From Incurvaria masculella (Eukaryota; Arthropoda; Insecta; Lepidoptera; Incurvariidae), in the NCBI GenBank assembly GCA_946894095.1, contig OX335657.1, forward strand, positions 5,580,001 to 5,644,000: a stretch of 64,000 nt of DNA. The letters are read 5' to 3'. The notes under the pieces are model-generated. The model did not search any database. It saw only the letters and a program-made list of their open reading frames with translations, and was not told where the DNA came from. The position numbers and the translations under genes are program-made. Of this stretch, positions 34,701-45,600 are shown one piece after another (the stretch's first letter is position 1; each line of letters opens with the position of its first letter).

Positions 34701-36911
34701 ATTACAGATTAATAACCATTATGAACACCATTATTTTATAGTGGTAAAGGCATCGATAGGATTGCGGATGGATTTAATGTGGTTCATTTAATACCAACCA
34801 TGAAGGCAAGTTGTAATTGGTGCTGTATTTGAGGGGGGATAAACCATTTCTCCAACATACTCAAAAACTGTTTTTCTTCTAATCGCCTACTCACGCCGAC
34901 TCCTAGTTTATCCGCCTCCTTCATGATTTGACCATACGTTGGGTAATCATAAATCCTTCGGTGATACCTAGAAACACACAAATGTCCACAAACGGTGTTC
35001 CTATAGCATATGTTCCTATAAATTTACAACACATTTATATGTAGGTACTAGAAAAAAGACTAAGGGCCTCTTTCACCTACTTCTGATTAGCTTAATTAGT
35101 ATCGATTGCGAGATGGCAAGAAAGGCTCTTTAAGGTGGCCCAACCCGGCGGGACTAACTCATTCGCGGGCACGGTACAAAACCGTGCTGTTCCGCTCTGG
35201 GACCTTCTCTGTTTAAAAAAAAAATACAGGCTCCGTGATGAGGAAGATGCAACATGTCCACAAAAAAGACAATGTGCATAGTGTATGATTTGATAAGATT
35301 TACGAAAATATTATTACAAAACGACTTATAGCTAAAAGTAAAACACGACCGCTTTAGTCAAAAATTTAACAAAAACCAAATAGATTAAATAACAAATCTT
35401 GATTAAATAAGCTATGTCTGAAGACTAATCTTTTTAAGATGTTCTTACTTTATCATTGCGTAATCCACCTATAAAGTTTAGTTTTTACTTATTTATTTGA
35501 AGAACAGAGATTCAAATAATATTTAGCAACGCGATAATAAACAAAATTAACCAATAAAATAATTAAACTGTGGCACTTTCGAGGACATTCGACACAAATA
35601 ACCACATTTTACTATGTAATATACATAAAACAGATAACCAAAGATGCAAAGTACAGCCCCCCTACTCATCTAACTGCATATTCTGTGACTGGCACTCAAT
35701 GTTATCTTAAACTGTAGATTTGTGTGTTGTCTAATGTCGCTGTCACGCAAGGCAGAAACGCTACAAAATAAAAAAACGCAAACGCATGTACACGCACTTA
35801 CTCGGATCAAACCTTGGTTCTGATGGATGGAAAAAGGCGTCAGGCTTCCTTTGATATTGAAGCGAATGTTTCCCATGTAAAGCTGTGCGGACATGCCGAC
35901 CGTACTTTTCCACGCAAATTCTAGTGAAGTTAGTCACGAGCCTCGTCCTATTATTTGAATCGCATTGTATATATTATTTTTCAAAATACTTTTTTGTTCT
36001 GAGAAATTATATGCTCCATGCATACCATGTTACGGGCAGTAACATATATTGGAATAGAGACCATTTTCAACCGACTTCAAGAAAGGAAGAGGTTCTCAAT
36101 TAGTCTTTATGTTTTTTATGTGTGTAGGCCAGTGATATGAAAAAGTAATACATACGTCTATGGTGTACGCTACTCGATATCTCCGAACCTTTTTTAACCG
36201 ATTTGAAAAAATCTTTTTCTCACCTGTAGAGTACATTTTAGGGGTAGTCATTTAATGAACTTCGTGAAAAAATACCACTCCTAAGGGGGGGTTTTTAATT
36301 TTTAAGGAACTAATTCAATGAATTTCCGAGAACGCATCTAGTAGTTTTAGGTTGCATCGATGGTTTAGTTTATAACAAGATGTCATTATGGTATGTCATA
36401 GTCGAGGGTTTGCTCTCTACCTACCCTTGATATTCTTTGCTGGCACTATTGTATGTAACCTTTTTTTCGTATTCGGAGTGGGCGGACAATCTTTAGTGCG
36501 CGGATTATTGCCACTAAACCGGTTTTCGTATGGTTAGTCCAGTGCTAATCCCGTACTAAATTTTGACAGGTACACTCTGAAGACGACAGTTTGTTTCTAA
36601 GTATCAATATAAACAATATTTAAAACCAAACCGGCAGCTTATTGAACTAAAGGAAAAAAAAATATGAATCGGATTGGGTAACAAAAATCTATTAGATAAA
36701 TCAAAGAAATTATAACGGTCATTAACTAATAACTAAAGCAAAAAGTTTTAACTTACTTTCTAAGTGCCAAGAATCGAATTAAATCATCGATAGTTATTAC
36801 GGGGGGCTGAAAATTTTCATCTATCTGTGGTGGCTCCAAACAATGTTGTTCGAACCAATCGTGAATTTCTTGTAGCTGTTGTGGATTACATATTGGCTTT
36901 ATTGCACTCAT
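31793..36911 (-). CDS. DRC8: EF-hand protein, probable dynein regulatory complex subunit 8
   Basis: Reverse-strand exons in transcript order: 36911-36757, 34967-34799, 33367-33170, 31948-31793; phases agree, 225 residues. Residues 1-52 start MSAIKPICNPQQ; the middle exon encodes YHRRIYDYPTYGQIMKEADK; exon 3 holds an EF-hand pair around AFMVFDTEERNFLELEELE and GEPFTREEVREFLRDANMSG; exon 4 is a Pro-rich tail ending in lysines. The 'AF-VFD ... GEPF..EE..E.L' register is that of EFCAB2/DRC8, part of the nexin link between axonemal doublets. Loop 2 (N-M-S-G-D-G-N-V-D-Y-R-Q) lacks acidic residues at positions 1 and 12, so calcium binding is doubtful. Intron 3 appears to use a GC donor (CAG|GCAAGT). 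Poly(A) signal at 31739-31744. Convergent with the gene at 31361. Could be another calmodulin-like axonemal protein. Confidence 0.7.
32055..32353 (+). repeat. 'CCGGCCAAGTGCGAGTCGG' repeat, copy 2
   Basis: Nearly complete: AACCGGCCAAGTGCGAGTCG at the left, 'gggtacggaaccctaa' at the right, with (GGAC)n-like 'gacggacggacggccggacg' inside. In intron 3 of the DRC8-like gene. Confidence 0.85.
32850..33005 (-). repeat. SINE body fragment
   Basis: 'acagggatggctaaaacc', 'cacaccacatgggaactagg', 'tgccatgccaggaccttcc', 'tggatggaaaacacgg' and 'cattgccgcttcga' in reverse-body order, preceded by a T run (its A tail). Confidence 0.75.
33690..33955. repeat. GATT-repeat LINE tail and SINE fragment
   Basis: (GATT)n at 33698-33720 with 'aaaattctttattacgcc', an inverted retroelement tail similar to the one near 63870-63900. 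It is followed at 33840-33955 by SINE-body phrases ('catggaacctagatcccacg', 'tgtcaggctaatgtcatgac', 'ttagccatccatgtcc'). Confidence 0.5.
35130..35480 (+). mobile_element. TTAA MITE, copy 3 (3'-truncated)
   Basis: Opens TTAAGGTGGCCCAACCCGGC and follows copy 1 to 'gcgtaatccacct', then stops. Left flank is the 'gattgcgagatggcaagaaa' element also found at 12.4 kb. Confidence 0.8.
36066..36260 (+). repeat. 'AACCGACTTCAAGAAAGGAAGAGG' lepidopteran repeat
   Basis: Widespread moth/butterfly repeat beginning 'aaccgacttcaa', with 'ggttctcaatt'; related to 381-430. Confidence 0.55.
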
Positions 36912-37394
36912 GTTTTATTTTACAACGGAAATTTGTCCGCATGTGAGCCTTAGATGAAAAAGGATTCTTTTTTCACCTTAGGTGTGAGCAATCATAAAAA
37001 ATTTTAAGGTTATGTTAATTGATATAATAATGTATTTGTTAAAATTTTTTAATTTCCCGGGATTTCGGATCTAGCCTCTGCTACATATCTACCGTCAACA
37101 TCTCGGTAGTCACGGTTATTTATTCTCCATACATTAGCACATTTTTATCAGCTAAAAATGCAGGTCTAACTTTACATTCACTGTTGTTTCCAATTTAACA
37201 TCATCCGTTCGAACAAACCTTCTTAGGCCCGAGCACGAAATACGTCGCAACGATTTGGAATGGTGTATCTTCTCTCAAACTTGCTACGCGTACCATATAG
37301 GTCGACTGACATTTATGAATGTGGGTTATAGGCACGGAGATGGCGTGCAGAAAATGTGTAAGAACGAGTTATTTCAGGATGCCGTACTCAAACT

Positions 37395-37460
37395 GTGCCA
37401 ACGGAACTCTATTACTAAGCCTCCGCTGTCCGTCCGTATGTTGGCGGGATGTATCTCATG
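37395..37460 (-). repeat. Piece of the 'GTGCGAGTCGG' repeat
   Basis: 'ggaactctattactaagcct', 'ccgctgtccgtccgt' and 'tctcatgtaac' are the reverse complement of the 3' half of that repeat. Confidence 0.6.
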
Positions 37461-37499
37461 TAACAACGCGATCTGCGTGCCTGCGCCCAGCACTGATTT

Positions 37500-38985
37500 A
37501 TATTAATTATTATTTGTATTTCTTTATTGACACATTTTAAAAATTATTTTTACATACATTTTTGTAGAAAATATATAAAAATAACTAAATAAAACGGAGG
37601 GTCCACCAGCAGCGGGAAAAAAACCAAGCTATCGGTGGTTGGGTCCCAAAGAAAGAAACCTTCGGACGATGCGTGCAGTGTCGAGTAGGACCGCCTTCTG
37701 AGCCAGACCCTTGATCCAGCTATTATTCAAACCGAGCCTCTCAAGGTGTTGGTTGAGGCTTTTTGCGATTAGCCCATGTGCCGAAACGACTATGGGCACG
37801 ACGATTGTCGAATCGACCGGCCACATTTTGGTAATCTCGTGTTGCAGGTCTAGATATTTCAGCATTTTTTCTGCTTCTTTGGAGAGGAGATTACCGTCAT
37901 GTGGTACGGCGATATCAACGAGCGTCGCGCTTCTCGATTCCCGATCCATTATTACGATATCAGGTCTATTTGCAATTATAGTTCTGTCCGTGATAATGGG
38001 TCGGTCCCAGTAGAGAGTGACATGACTATTTTCGAGAACTGGCGGTGGGTTGTACTTGTAATACGGTACTTCAGTACCGACAAGGTTATATTTCAGGGCA
38101 AGTTGCTGGTGGATGATTTTTGCTACGAGGTTATGTCTGTGCAAATACTCAGTATTCGCAAGCTGTGAGCAGCCGGAGATGACATGTCTGAGTGATTCGC
38201 CGGGCTGGTGGCAAGCACGGCATATATCGATTGTGCCATCCTTCATTATGAATCTCCGGTAGTTATTTGTTTTTATAACTTCATCTTGTATTGCACAGAC
38301 GAACCCTTCGGTTTCTCCGAAGAGATCACCGAAGCGTAGCCAGTTTACGGACGCTAGTTGGTCTATTTCTGGGCCTGTGAGGGCTCGGAAATAGCGTCCG
38401 TGTAGCTCCTTACCTTTCCACACTTCTCTGCGGTCCTCAGTACCGAGTACAGTTGGTTTCCGCCAGTTCTCGTTACCCATAGACAGCGGGGTCAAACCTT
38501 TGTCGCTGACGACGACATCACGATGCATCACACTCGCCTCAGTCTTACCTATAAAGTATTCACGAAGGTTGCATACCTCACGGTTATGCATATTTTTAGC
38601 GTTTAACATGCCTCGTCCTCCATATTTACGTGGGATGTACAACCTCATAATTGAAGATCTAGGGTGATGCATCCTATATGTCTTCATCATCTTCCTGACT
38701 TTTATATCCAGGGCGTCAAGCTCAGTCTGGGTCCATTTAAGTATGCCAAATGTATACATGAGAACGGGCATGACCCAACCATTATAAGCGCGGATTTTAT
38801 TACCACCAGATAATAGACTTTTAAGTACTACTTTAAGGCGTTGCAAAAATCTTCGTTTAGCTACAGTTTTCATTTCCGTATCCTGTATACCGAGAATTTC
38901 GTGCATACCTAAATATTTATATGTTTCTCCTTCGAAGAGACTTATTATTATAGGCTGCCTTAGGCCTACGTCCAGTACTGACTAG
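37500..38985 (-). pseudogene. R4/Dong-type non-LTR retrotransposon, 5'-truncated
   Basis: A reverse frame open from about 38975 to the stop at 37629 encodes the C-terminal third of an RLE-class retrotransposon: thumb region (EGETYKYLGM, AYNGWVMPVLMYTFGILKWT), then the zinc motif C-x2-C...H-x4-C (ICRACHQPGESLRHVISGC), then the restriction-like endonuclease core (RPDIVIMDRE ... LVDIAVPHD) with its PD-D signature. Fingers and palm of the reverse transcriptase and the N-terminal DNA-binding part are missing, and a stop precedes the open part at about 38985. What remains is uninterrupted, so insertion may be fairly recent. The layout matches the R4/Dong and R2 groups. Confidence 0.85.
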
Positions 38986-39162
38986 TTTTGACGTTCCTAC
39001 ATCAAATTAGTTATTCTGAGGGGAAAGTAAACGAATATTTTGACACTCATAAGTTTTCCTATATATATTCTACAGAAATTCACATCCTCCGGTCACTCAC
39101 AGTCACGCGTGAGTCTCACCTTAGTTACTCTTGCACTATCGTATTTTTTAAACTTCTTGTAG

Positions 39163-39296
39163 TCCCAAGGGGGCAACACGAAGTTTGGCTGGTGAAATGC
39201 TTACGCATACTGAGAGCATACGGAGAGGTGGAGCAAAAAGGAGTGGTTCTGATTCTGAGCGATGCCGAACCGTTCAATGGTCAGCGAAAGGCCGAG
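39163..39296 (+). other. Isolated exon-like open segment
   Basis: Bordered by an acceptor (CTTCTTGTAG) and donor (GAG|GTAGGT), it encodes PRGQHEVWLVKCLRILRAYG.. EQKGVVLILSDAEPFNGQRK. Composition and codon use look like a real exon, but I recognise no family and see no partner exon. It ends 350 bp before the HROB start. Either an upstream, alternative exon of that gene or a captured exon. Confidence 0.35.
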
Positions 39297-39645
39297 GTAG
39301 GTACACTAGGGTGACTCGTGGCTGTCATTTCATGAGTACGAAAGCGTTGTGACTCACCGGCGACACACAGGTGAGTTCTCATGAGTAAGCGCCCTGAGTT
39401 GTGCACGACGTGAGACACCTCTTTTTGTGGTTATGGTCACAGAGTAACGGTGGCCTATGGTTTTCCTCGCAGAAAATATACAGCACAGAACTTACAATAT
39501 CCTACCATAGGTTTTCCTGCCAGTTTCCAAAGAGTATGCTTCGCTTTCCAGTTTTATTAGTCTGTGTCCAGTTTTCTATGTTCCTGCTTCGTTCGACTGT
39601 TTGTCCTGTGCGTTGAATTCGAATTTGTGATACGACCTTCGCAAA

Positions 39646-42600
39646 ATGTTCGAATCCGACGATTTGGACCGAGTAAGTGGCTTGATCACGACTAATTCAA
39701 CTTTTATTGAGCATGTGAGCAAACTCATCCAATTTACGATTACGCTGTCACATACATTTATGAAATGATTGCAGGTATTCTCTCAGCTTGATTATTCAGA
39801 TCCTGCAGCTCAGATCTCCCTCAACAAGAATTACCACACTAGGGATCCTCATGAAAGTATTGTCGCTGAAACACAATTAATTCAGCCATTAGCATCACAT
39901 GAAAAGCACTTAAAAAGCAGTGAAAACTTTCGAACTTCCACAAAACAATTACAAAATATACATACAAATGATATTCATACTTGTGGAGATATTGAAAACC
40001 ATTGTTACGAGCATGGTAAACGAGATGGAAGAGAAATGGGTGATTTGGCAAAGGCTAGCAAAAGAAAAATGTTGAAGAGCCTGTTCGATAATCGCAGCAA
40101 GCGTAAGTTTCCTGGTCCTGCCGGCATGCTGACTGGGATCCGTGCTCATGATCACCCTAGTCATATGTCGACGGTTGAAATATTTTCACAGGTCTGTAAT
40201 GAAATTTGTATAATCAAATTTATCCATCTGGGGTTTATTTCCAATACCAACCACAAAATATCAACATGCCGATAAAATATCTTAGAGTCCTAGAAGAAAA
40301 TCCTTGATTTTTCTTAGGCACTCTTTTACTTTTTTACAAAAAAAAAAAAGGTATTCAAATGTTTCGTTTAAATTAACAATTTAATCACAAGTATTCAAAT
40401 TCAATAAACAAAGCCATATTCATTATTACAAAATCAATGTGTACAAATATGAAAAAACCGGCATAGTAAATGAGCGAATGAACGGTACTGGACTCATGAT
40501 AAAACTCATACAATATCGACAGAGTCACTATCTTACTCGCTCACACTAGCCTAGAGAATGACTAGACAATGTTAAGGGGCTATCCCTACCAACCACCGTC
40601 GGGTTTTTGATCCTTATGACAATTAATCCAACAAACAATTTGAAAAATTGCATGGTTTCTAGTTGCTTGAATTTTATTTTACCTTATTTTAGAAATAATT
40701 TATTAAATGTAATACTATTATTACATCACCTGCATCACACTAGAGTCCAGCCTACACCTCTCTCAACTATATTTTAGGGAAAGAGTTGACCCGAACCAAG
40801 CGCTACCGCAGGCAAAGGACCTTAAATGGTTCTAAATTTTTACATGTGATTGTTATTCATATTACACATTTAATTACATTATTAAATACTGCCACAAGGT
40901 AAGGTTTATACAATTTATGTAAGTTTTTAGATTACCGTGGTTACTGTTCATTTTAAAAGATTAAACGGCTTTCTACTCACGGCATGATTTGTGCGGAGCA
41001 CGACGTTTCGAGCCAAACGTTTGGCTCGTCTTCAGGTGAGCTCCCGTGTCCAGCGGCGGCCAACGGGGAACTGTCAATTTGACGTGTTCCGCCGTTGGCG
41101 AAGATTGTAGTTGTGGGTAGTTGCGGGTAGTACGTCTTGAGCGGCTGCGTTCCGGAGATCCAGGGAAAGGCAAAAGGCGCTAACTGTGTCTTGACTTTCA
41201 CTGCAAGACTTTGCCTTCCGGATTTTTAGGGGAGCAAGTACTGGATTCCACATGGGAGATAACTTAAATGAGTCTTCTCGATTAAAGTTATCGTGCTTGG
41301 CGATTTCAATGGACTCACGGACGATGCGAGGAATGTGTCGTGTTTCAGCCGTCAGAATTTCGACCTGATCGAACCTAATCCAGTGGTTCGTAAAAATCGT
41401 TCGGCAAATCATGCCGTGAGTAGAAAGCCGTTTAATCTTTTAAAATTTATACAATTTGTTTGACAGCTTGCACACAAATCGTCTAATAAACTTTTAACCC
41501 TTGACCGACTTAGGTATTTTTCTAGCAGCAATTTTTGCAATAAGGGGATTTTCCGGTAACTTTATTGGGAGAGTCTTCATCCTGGGTTAGAATTGTTTTA
41601 ATAAACATTAAACATTTCAGGACGTCGACTGCTCTCAGGAGCGACTGCACCCTGAAGTATTTGAGTCGGACCTGTGGCAGCAGATGCAAAGAGATCTGCA
41701 GGACTGGGGAGGTCTCCGCATTGACTCCATCAGTTGCCTCATGCAGCCGGCACCAGTGGGTCGTCGCGCCAGTCGCAAGGCGCATACAATAGTCGCCTTT
41801 GTGGAGACCATTGATAGGTCCGGTCAAGATCCTATGATCATCCTACGTGACCGTAGTGGTCAGTTCCTGCACTTGTTTATTTACTCATTAGCCATAGCCT
41901 ACACGGGAAAAGGAATTAGAAGGTTTTCTTATCTTTATTGCTGCCGAGCCGAGGCAGGGAATGAGCTGGAGGACGGCGTGGCTTGGAGGCTGACTTCAAC
42001 AATCTCCGGGAAGTCCTATATTATGATCATGAGGAGTACGAATTCGATGCTGCCTGCATCTAAGATTAATTCGGCTTCATTAATGTTTCTATTTCTTAAC
42101 TAGGATTTGTTAACTCAACTGGATGTGTGCCTGCAGTTTCGAAATTGGCCAACGTTCAGCCCGTGCCTAAAAATGGGCGATCGATCAGACCCGGCCAACT
42201 ACCGTCCCATAGCCATTACCTCTCTTCTCTGCAAAGTGATGGAGCGCATCATTAACTCACAGTTGATGAAGTATCTAGAGAGCAATGAACTCCTCAGCGA
42301 TCATCAATACGGCTTCCGTCCGAATCGATCTTCTGGGGATCTCCTAGTTCACGTCTCATATGAGATGGGTGATGCGCTCGAAAATCATGGCGAAGGTATG
42401 GCTATCGGCCTGGATATCGCGAAAGCATTTGACCGGGTCTGGCACAAGGCACTGCTTTCCAAGCTGCCCTTCTATGGCCTGCCACCCGAGCTGTGTGACT
42501 GGATCGCCGACTTACTGCATGGCCGCAGCATAAAAGTCTTGGTTGACGGATGCTGCTCCGAAGCTATGTCTGTGAATGCCGGCGTGTCGCAGGGCTCTGT

Positions 42601-45600
42601 GCTGTCCTCAACCCTCTTTCTGGTACAAATTAACGATCTGCTTAATTTGGGCGACATTGACTGCTACGCAGACGACAGCACAGTGCTAGCCACGTACACC
42701 AGTCACCAGACCGCAAGCCGGGCTGAAGTGGAGGAGAATTGGCGGCGCCTCGTTGTTAGACTCGAAGAGACCCTGGAAAAAGTTTCCGAATGGGGTCTCC
42801 AGAACCTTGTGGAGTTTAACACGAGGAAAACATAGGCATGCGTGTTCAGTGCAAAGCGTACTACATTCAGTGTGGCTCCGACCTTCCAGGGAGCAACTCT
42901 ACGTATTGACGAGCATATAGGGATACTTGGGGTCAACCTGATGCATAACCTTAATTTTGGACGCCATATCGAGGATAAAACCAAGCTCGCCTCGAAAAAT
43001 CTGGGAGTTTTTAACAGGGTGCGTCAGTATTTCACGCCTGACCAAAAACTGATTAGGTCTTGCGTGGAGTACTGCTCGCATTTGTGGGACGGCTCAGCTC
43101 AGCACTTGCTTGGCTCCCTGGACTCGATACAGGGTCGGGCCGTGCGTCTCGTCGATGATCCCAAGGTGTTTTTGAATTTAGAGACCCTCCAACTCCGAAG
43201 GGATGTTGGGTCTCTCTCTGTGTTCTACCGTCTTTACCATGGGGAGTGTTCATCGGAGCTGCATAACGCTGTCCCTCCGTCCCCTTTCTACCACCGCACA
43301 ACACGGAAAAGGAAGGAAATGCACCCGTTCACTGTCGACATTCCAAATATCAGAACCAACCGATCCTCTAGGTCCTTTATCTATAGGGTCGGTAAACTAT
43401 GGAATGCACTCCCTGCCGAGTTATTTCCCCCTAAGTACAACCTGGGATCCTTCAAACATGGTGTGAAGAAGCACCTGGCCGGCCGGCATGGTTTTGCAGC
43501 CCCCTTAAACGTTCGAAAGCTCATGGGCGTCGTCGGGCACCTTAAGAGGTCCTGGCATACACCATATGCCGCACTTTACATAAAAAAAATACTAGAATTT
43601 TTCGTTTTAAGTAGCAAATAATGTATAGTTTTTAAAAAAAACATGTAAATATATTTAAAGAATATTCTTAGCATAGTATTTATGAGTATATTATTGTATT
43701 GACTGGGAAAAAGGGCAATATTTTGGTTCCTGAATCGTAAATACTGACATTATAGCCTACAAGTAAAGTTGATTTAAGATTTAAAAGTTCATTTGGAACC
43801 CATCTTTGCAGGCCCAATACGCAGTTCATGAGGGTTATGATGAAATATTACACTTAGCGGAATATTACAATAAGCTAAATTTCCAAGAATGTTGTAAGCA
43901 TGCAGATTTAATGAGGATAAAATATGTAACAAATTTTAATTATTTCTATCATAAAGTGGGCAATATGCTGGCTCGCATTCAAAAGTCCAGTTCCACTTCG
44001 CAGAGCGATTGCTTTGAAGAGCTCGCATTGCATGGAGGTGAAGTGGGAGGAGGGGATCGCACCACCCGCGTGGTTGCGGTAGAATGCCCCGCCTAAAGAC
44101 CGGTCGCTGGGGGAAGAGACACGCCACATGTGCAAAGCAAACCCGAACGTAGAGTGACCTTTGTCGTCGATGGTACAGAGAGCATCATTTTCGGCGCCTT
44201 AGTAGGCGTAGGCATTTGCAAGGAAAACGTATGTGGGTCAAAGTCCAATGTTGCCGTTTGAACAATTCGATCTTAAATGCTGACATTATAACCCACACAT
44301 AAAGCTGATTTAAATTATTATGTGTTAAAACTCAGCTAAAACCACTGGGTCTTAAGGATTTGTTACCAAAGTTTTCAATTTTGTTTCGACCATCTTTAAG
44401 TCCAATGTGACAGTGCCAACCAACAAGACCTTATGAAAATTCCATATTCATTAAAATTGCTTCTAAATTATTAAACTATAATCATATATAGTTTTAGTTA
44501 GCACAATCACACAGTACATAATATGTATGTTTGAAATAAAAAATAAATCAATATTTTTGTCCCTAAATACCAATCCCCCGCCACATCCATGTCTCGACAT
44601 TGTCTCTGCAAGGTCTGAAATTATATTATTTATATTACTATTATAGTTTGGGGAATCTGAGAGCAATCGGCAACACTGGTATGGTATACCAGAGTTGCCG
44701 ATTGCTCCTCGATATGTACAACAAGATGTTCCATAATCAACTGTTTTCATTGAACATTTCAACAGTAAACATTTAATTGACTCTTTTTTTTATCTACGTT
44801 TTAGACAGAGTAGTAATTTTTGATTATTGTTGATTATGAAAATTATTTTATCGTCTGTGTTAGAATGCAGCATTTATGCAACGTTTTTTAGTCACTCAAC
44901 AGTTTAAGGGTGTGATAAAAGCCGATTGCATTCAGTTTCATTTCATTTTTTCATTTCATTTCATTTATTTAAACTTTTTGGTAGTCAAACTACACCAAGT
45001 TACGTCACACAGATCCGCGGATTCGATCAACCCAGTAAAGAAGAACCCGCAAAGAAACTTCACGGGTTTACATAACATATTTTTCCGTCCACAATTATGA
45101 AATACATACTTAGATCTAAATGCTACTGCCAAAGGAAGTTTGATAAGGATGTTATATTTAAAAATAACTACAATTAATTTCGATAATCTTAAAGTAAATA
45201 TATAGATTGATGGTCTAGCAATTATTTAAAGATAAATCAGGAGTCTCTAGTGCTTTGTGTTCTGAAATTGGACAAATAATCATACATTTTCATAAAAAAA
45301 GTTTGAACACAAAGCATGAGCATCAGATATTTACCATTACAGGTTTCAAATATAGCTAGACCATCAATGAATCTTTCATCTTCTTAAAGTTTTTTTTACG
45401 TCCATATGGAACTGAACGCTATCAGGTGTTATCACGCCCTCAACATGTTTTGACAAAATGTTTTAACAATCTTACTAAGGTTGTTTAAGTTTACTAAAAA
45501 CAAATGTGATTTTTTATTTACATGCAACTCCATAATTTAAAATAGAGTTCTGAATGCTATCATTACCCAAACATTTTTATTATGTTGCAGGTACTATAAA

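Noticed and set aside
37711..38168. Forward frames over the R4/Dong-type LINE
   Set aside because: Antisense shadows of the endonuclease region.
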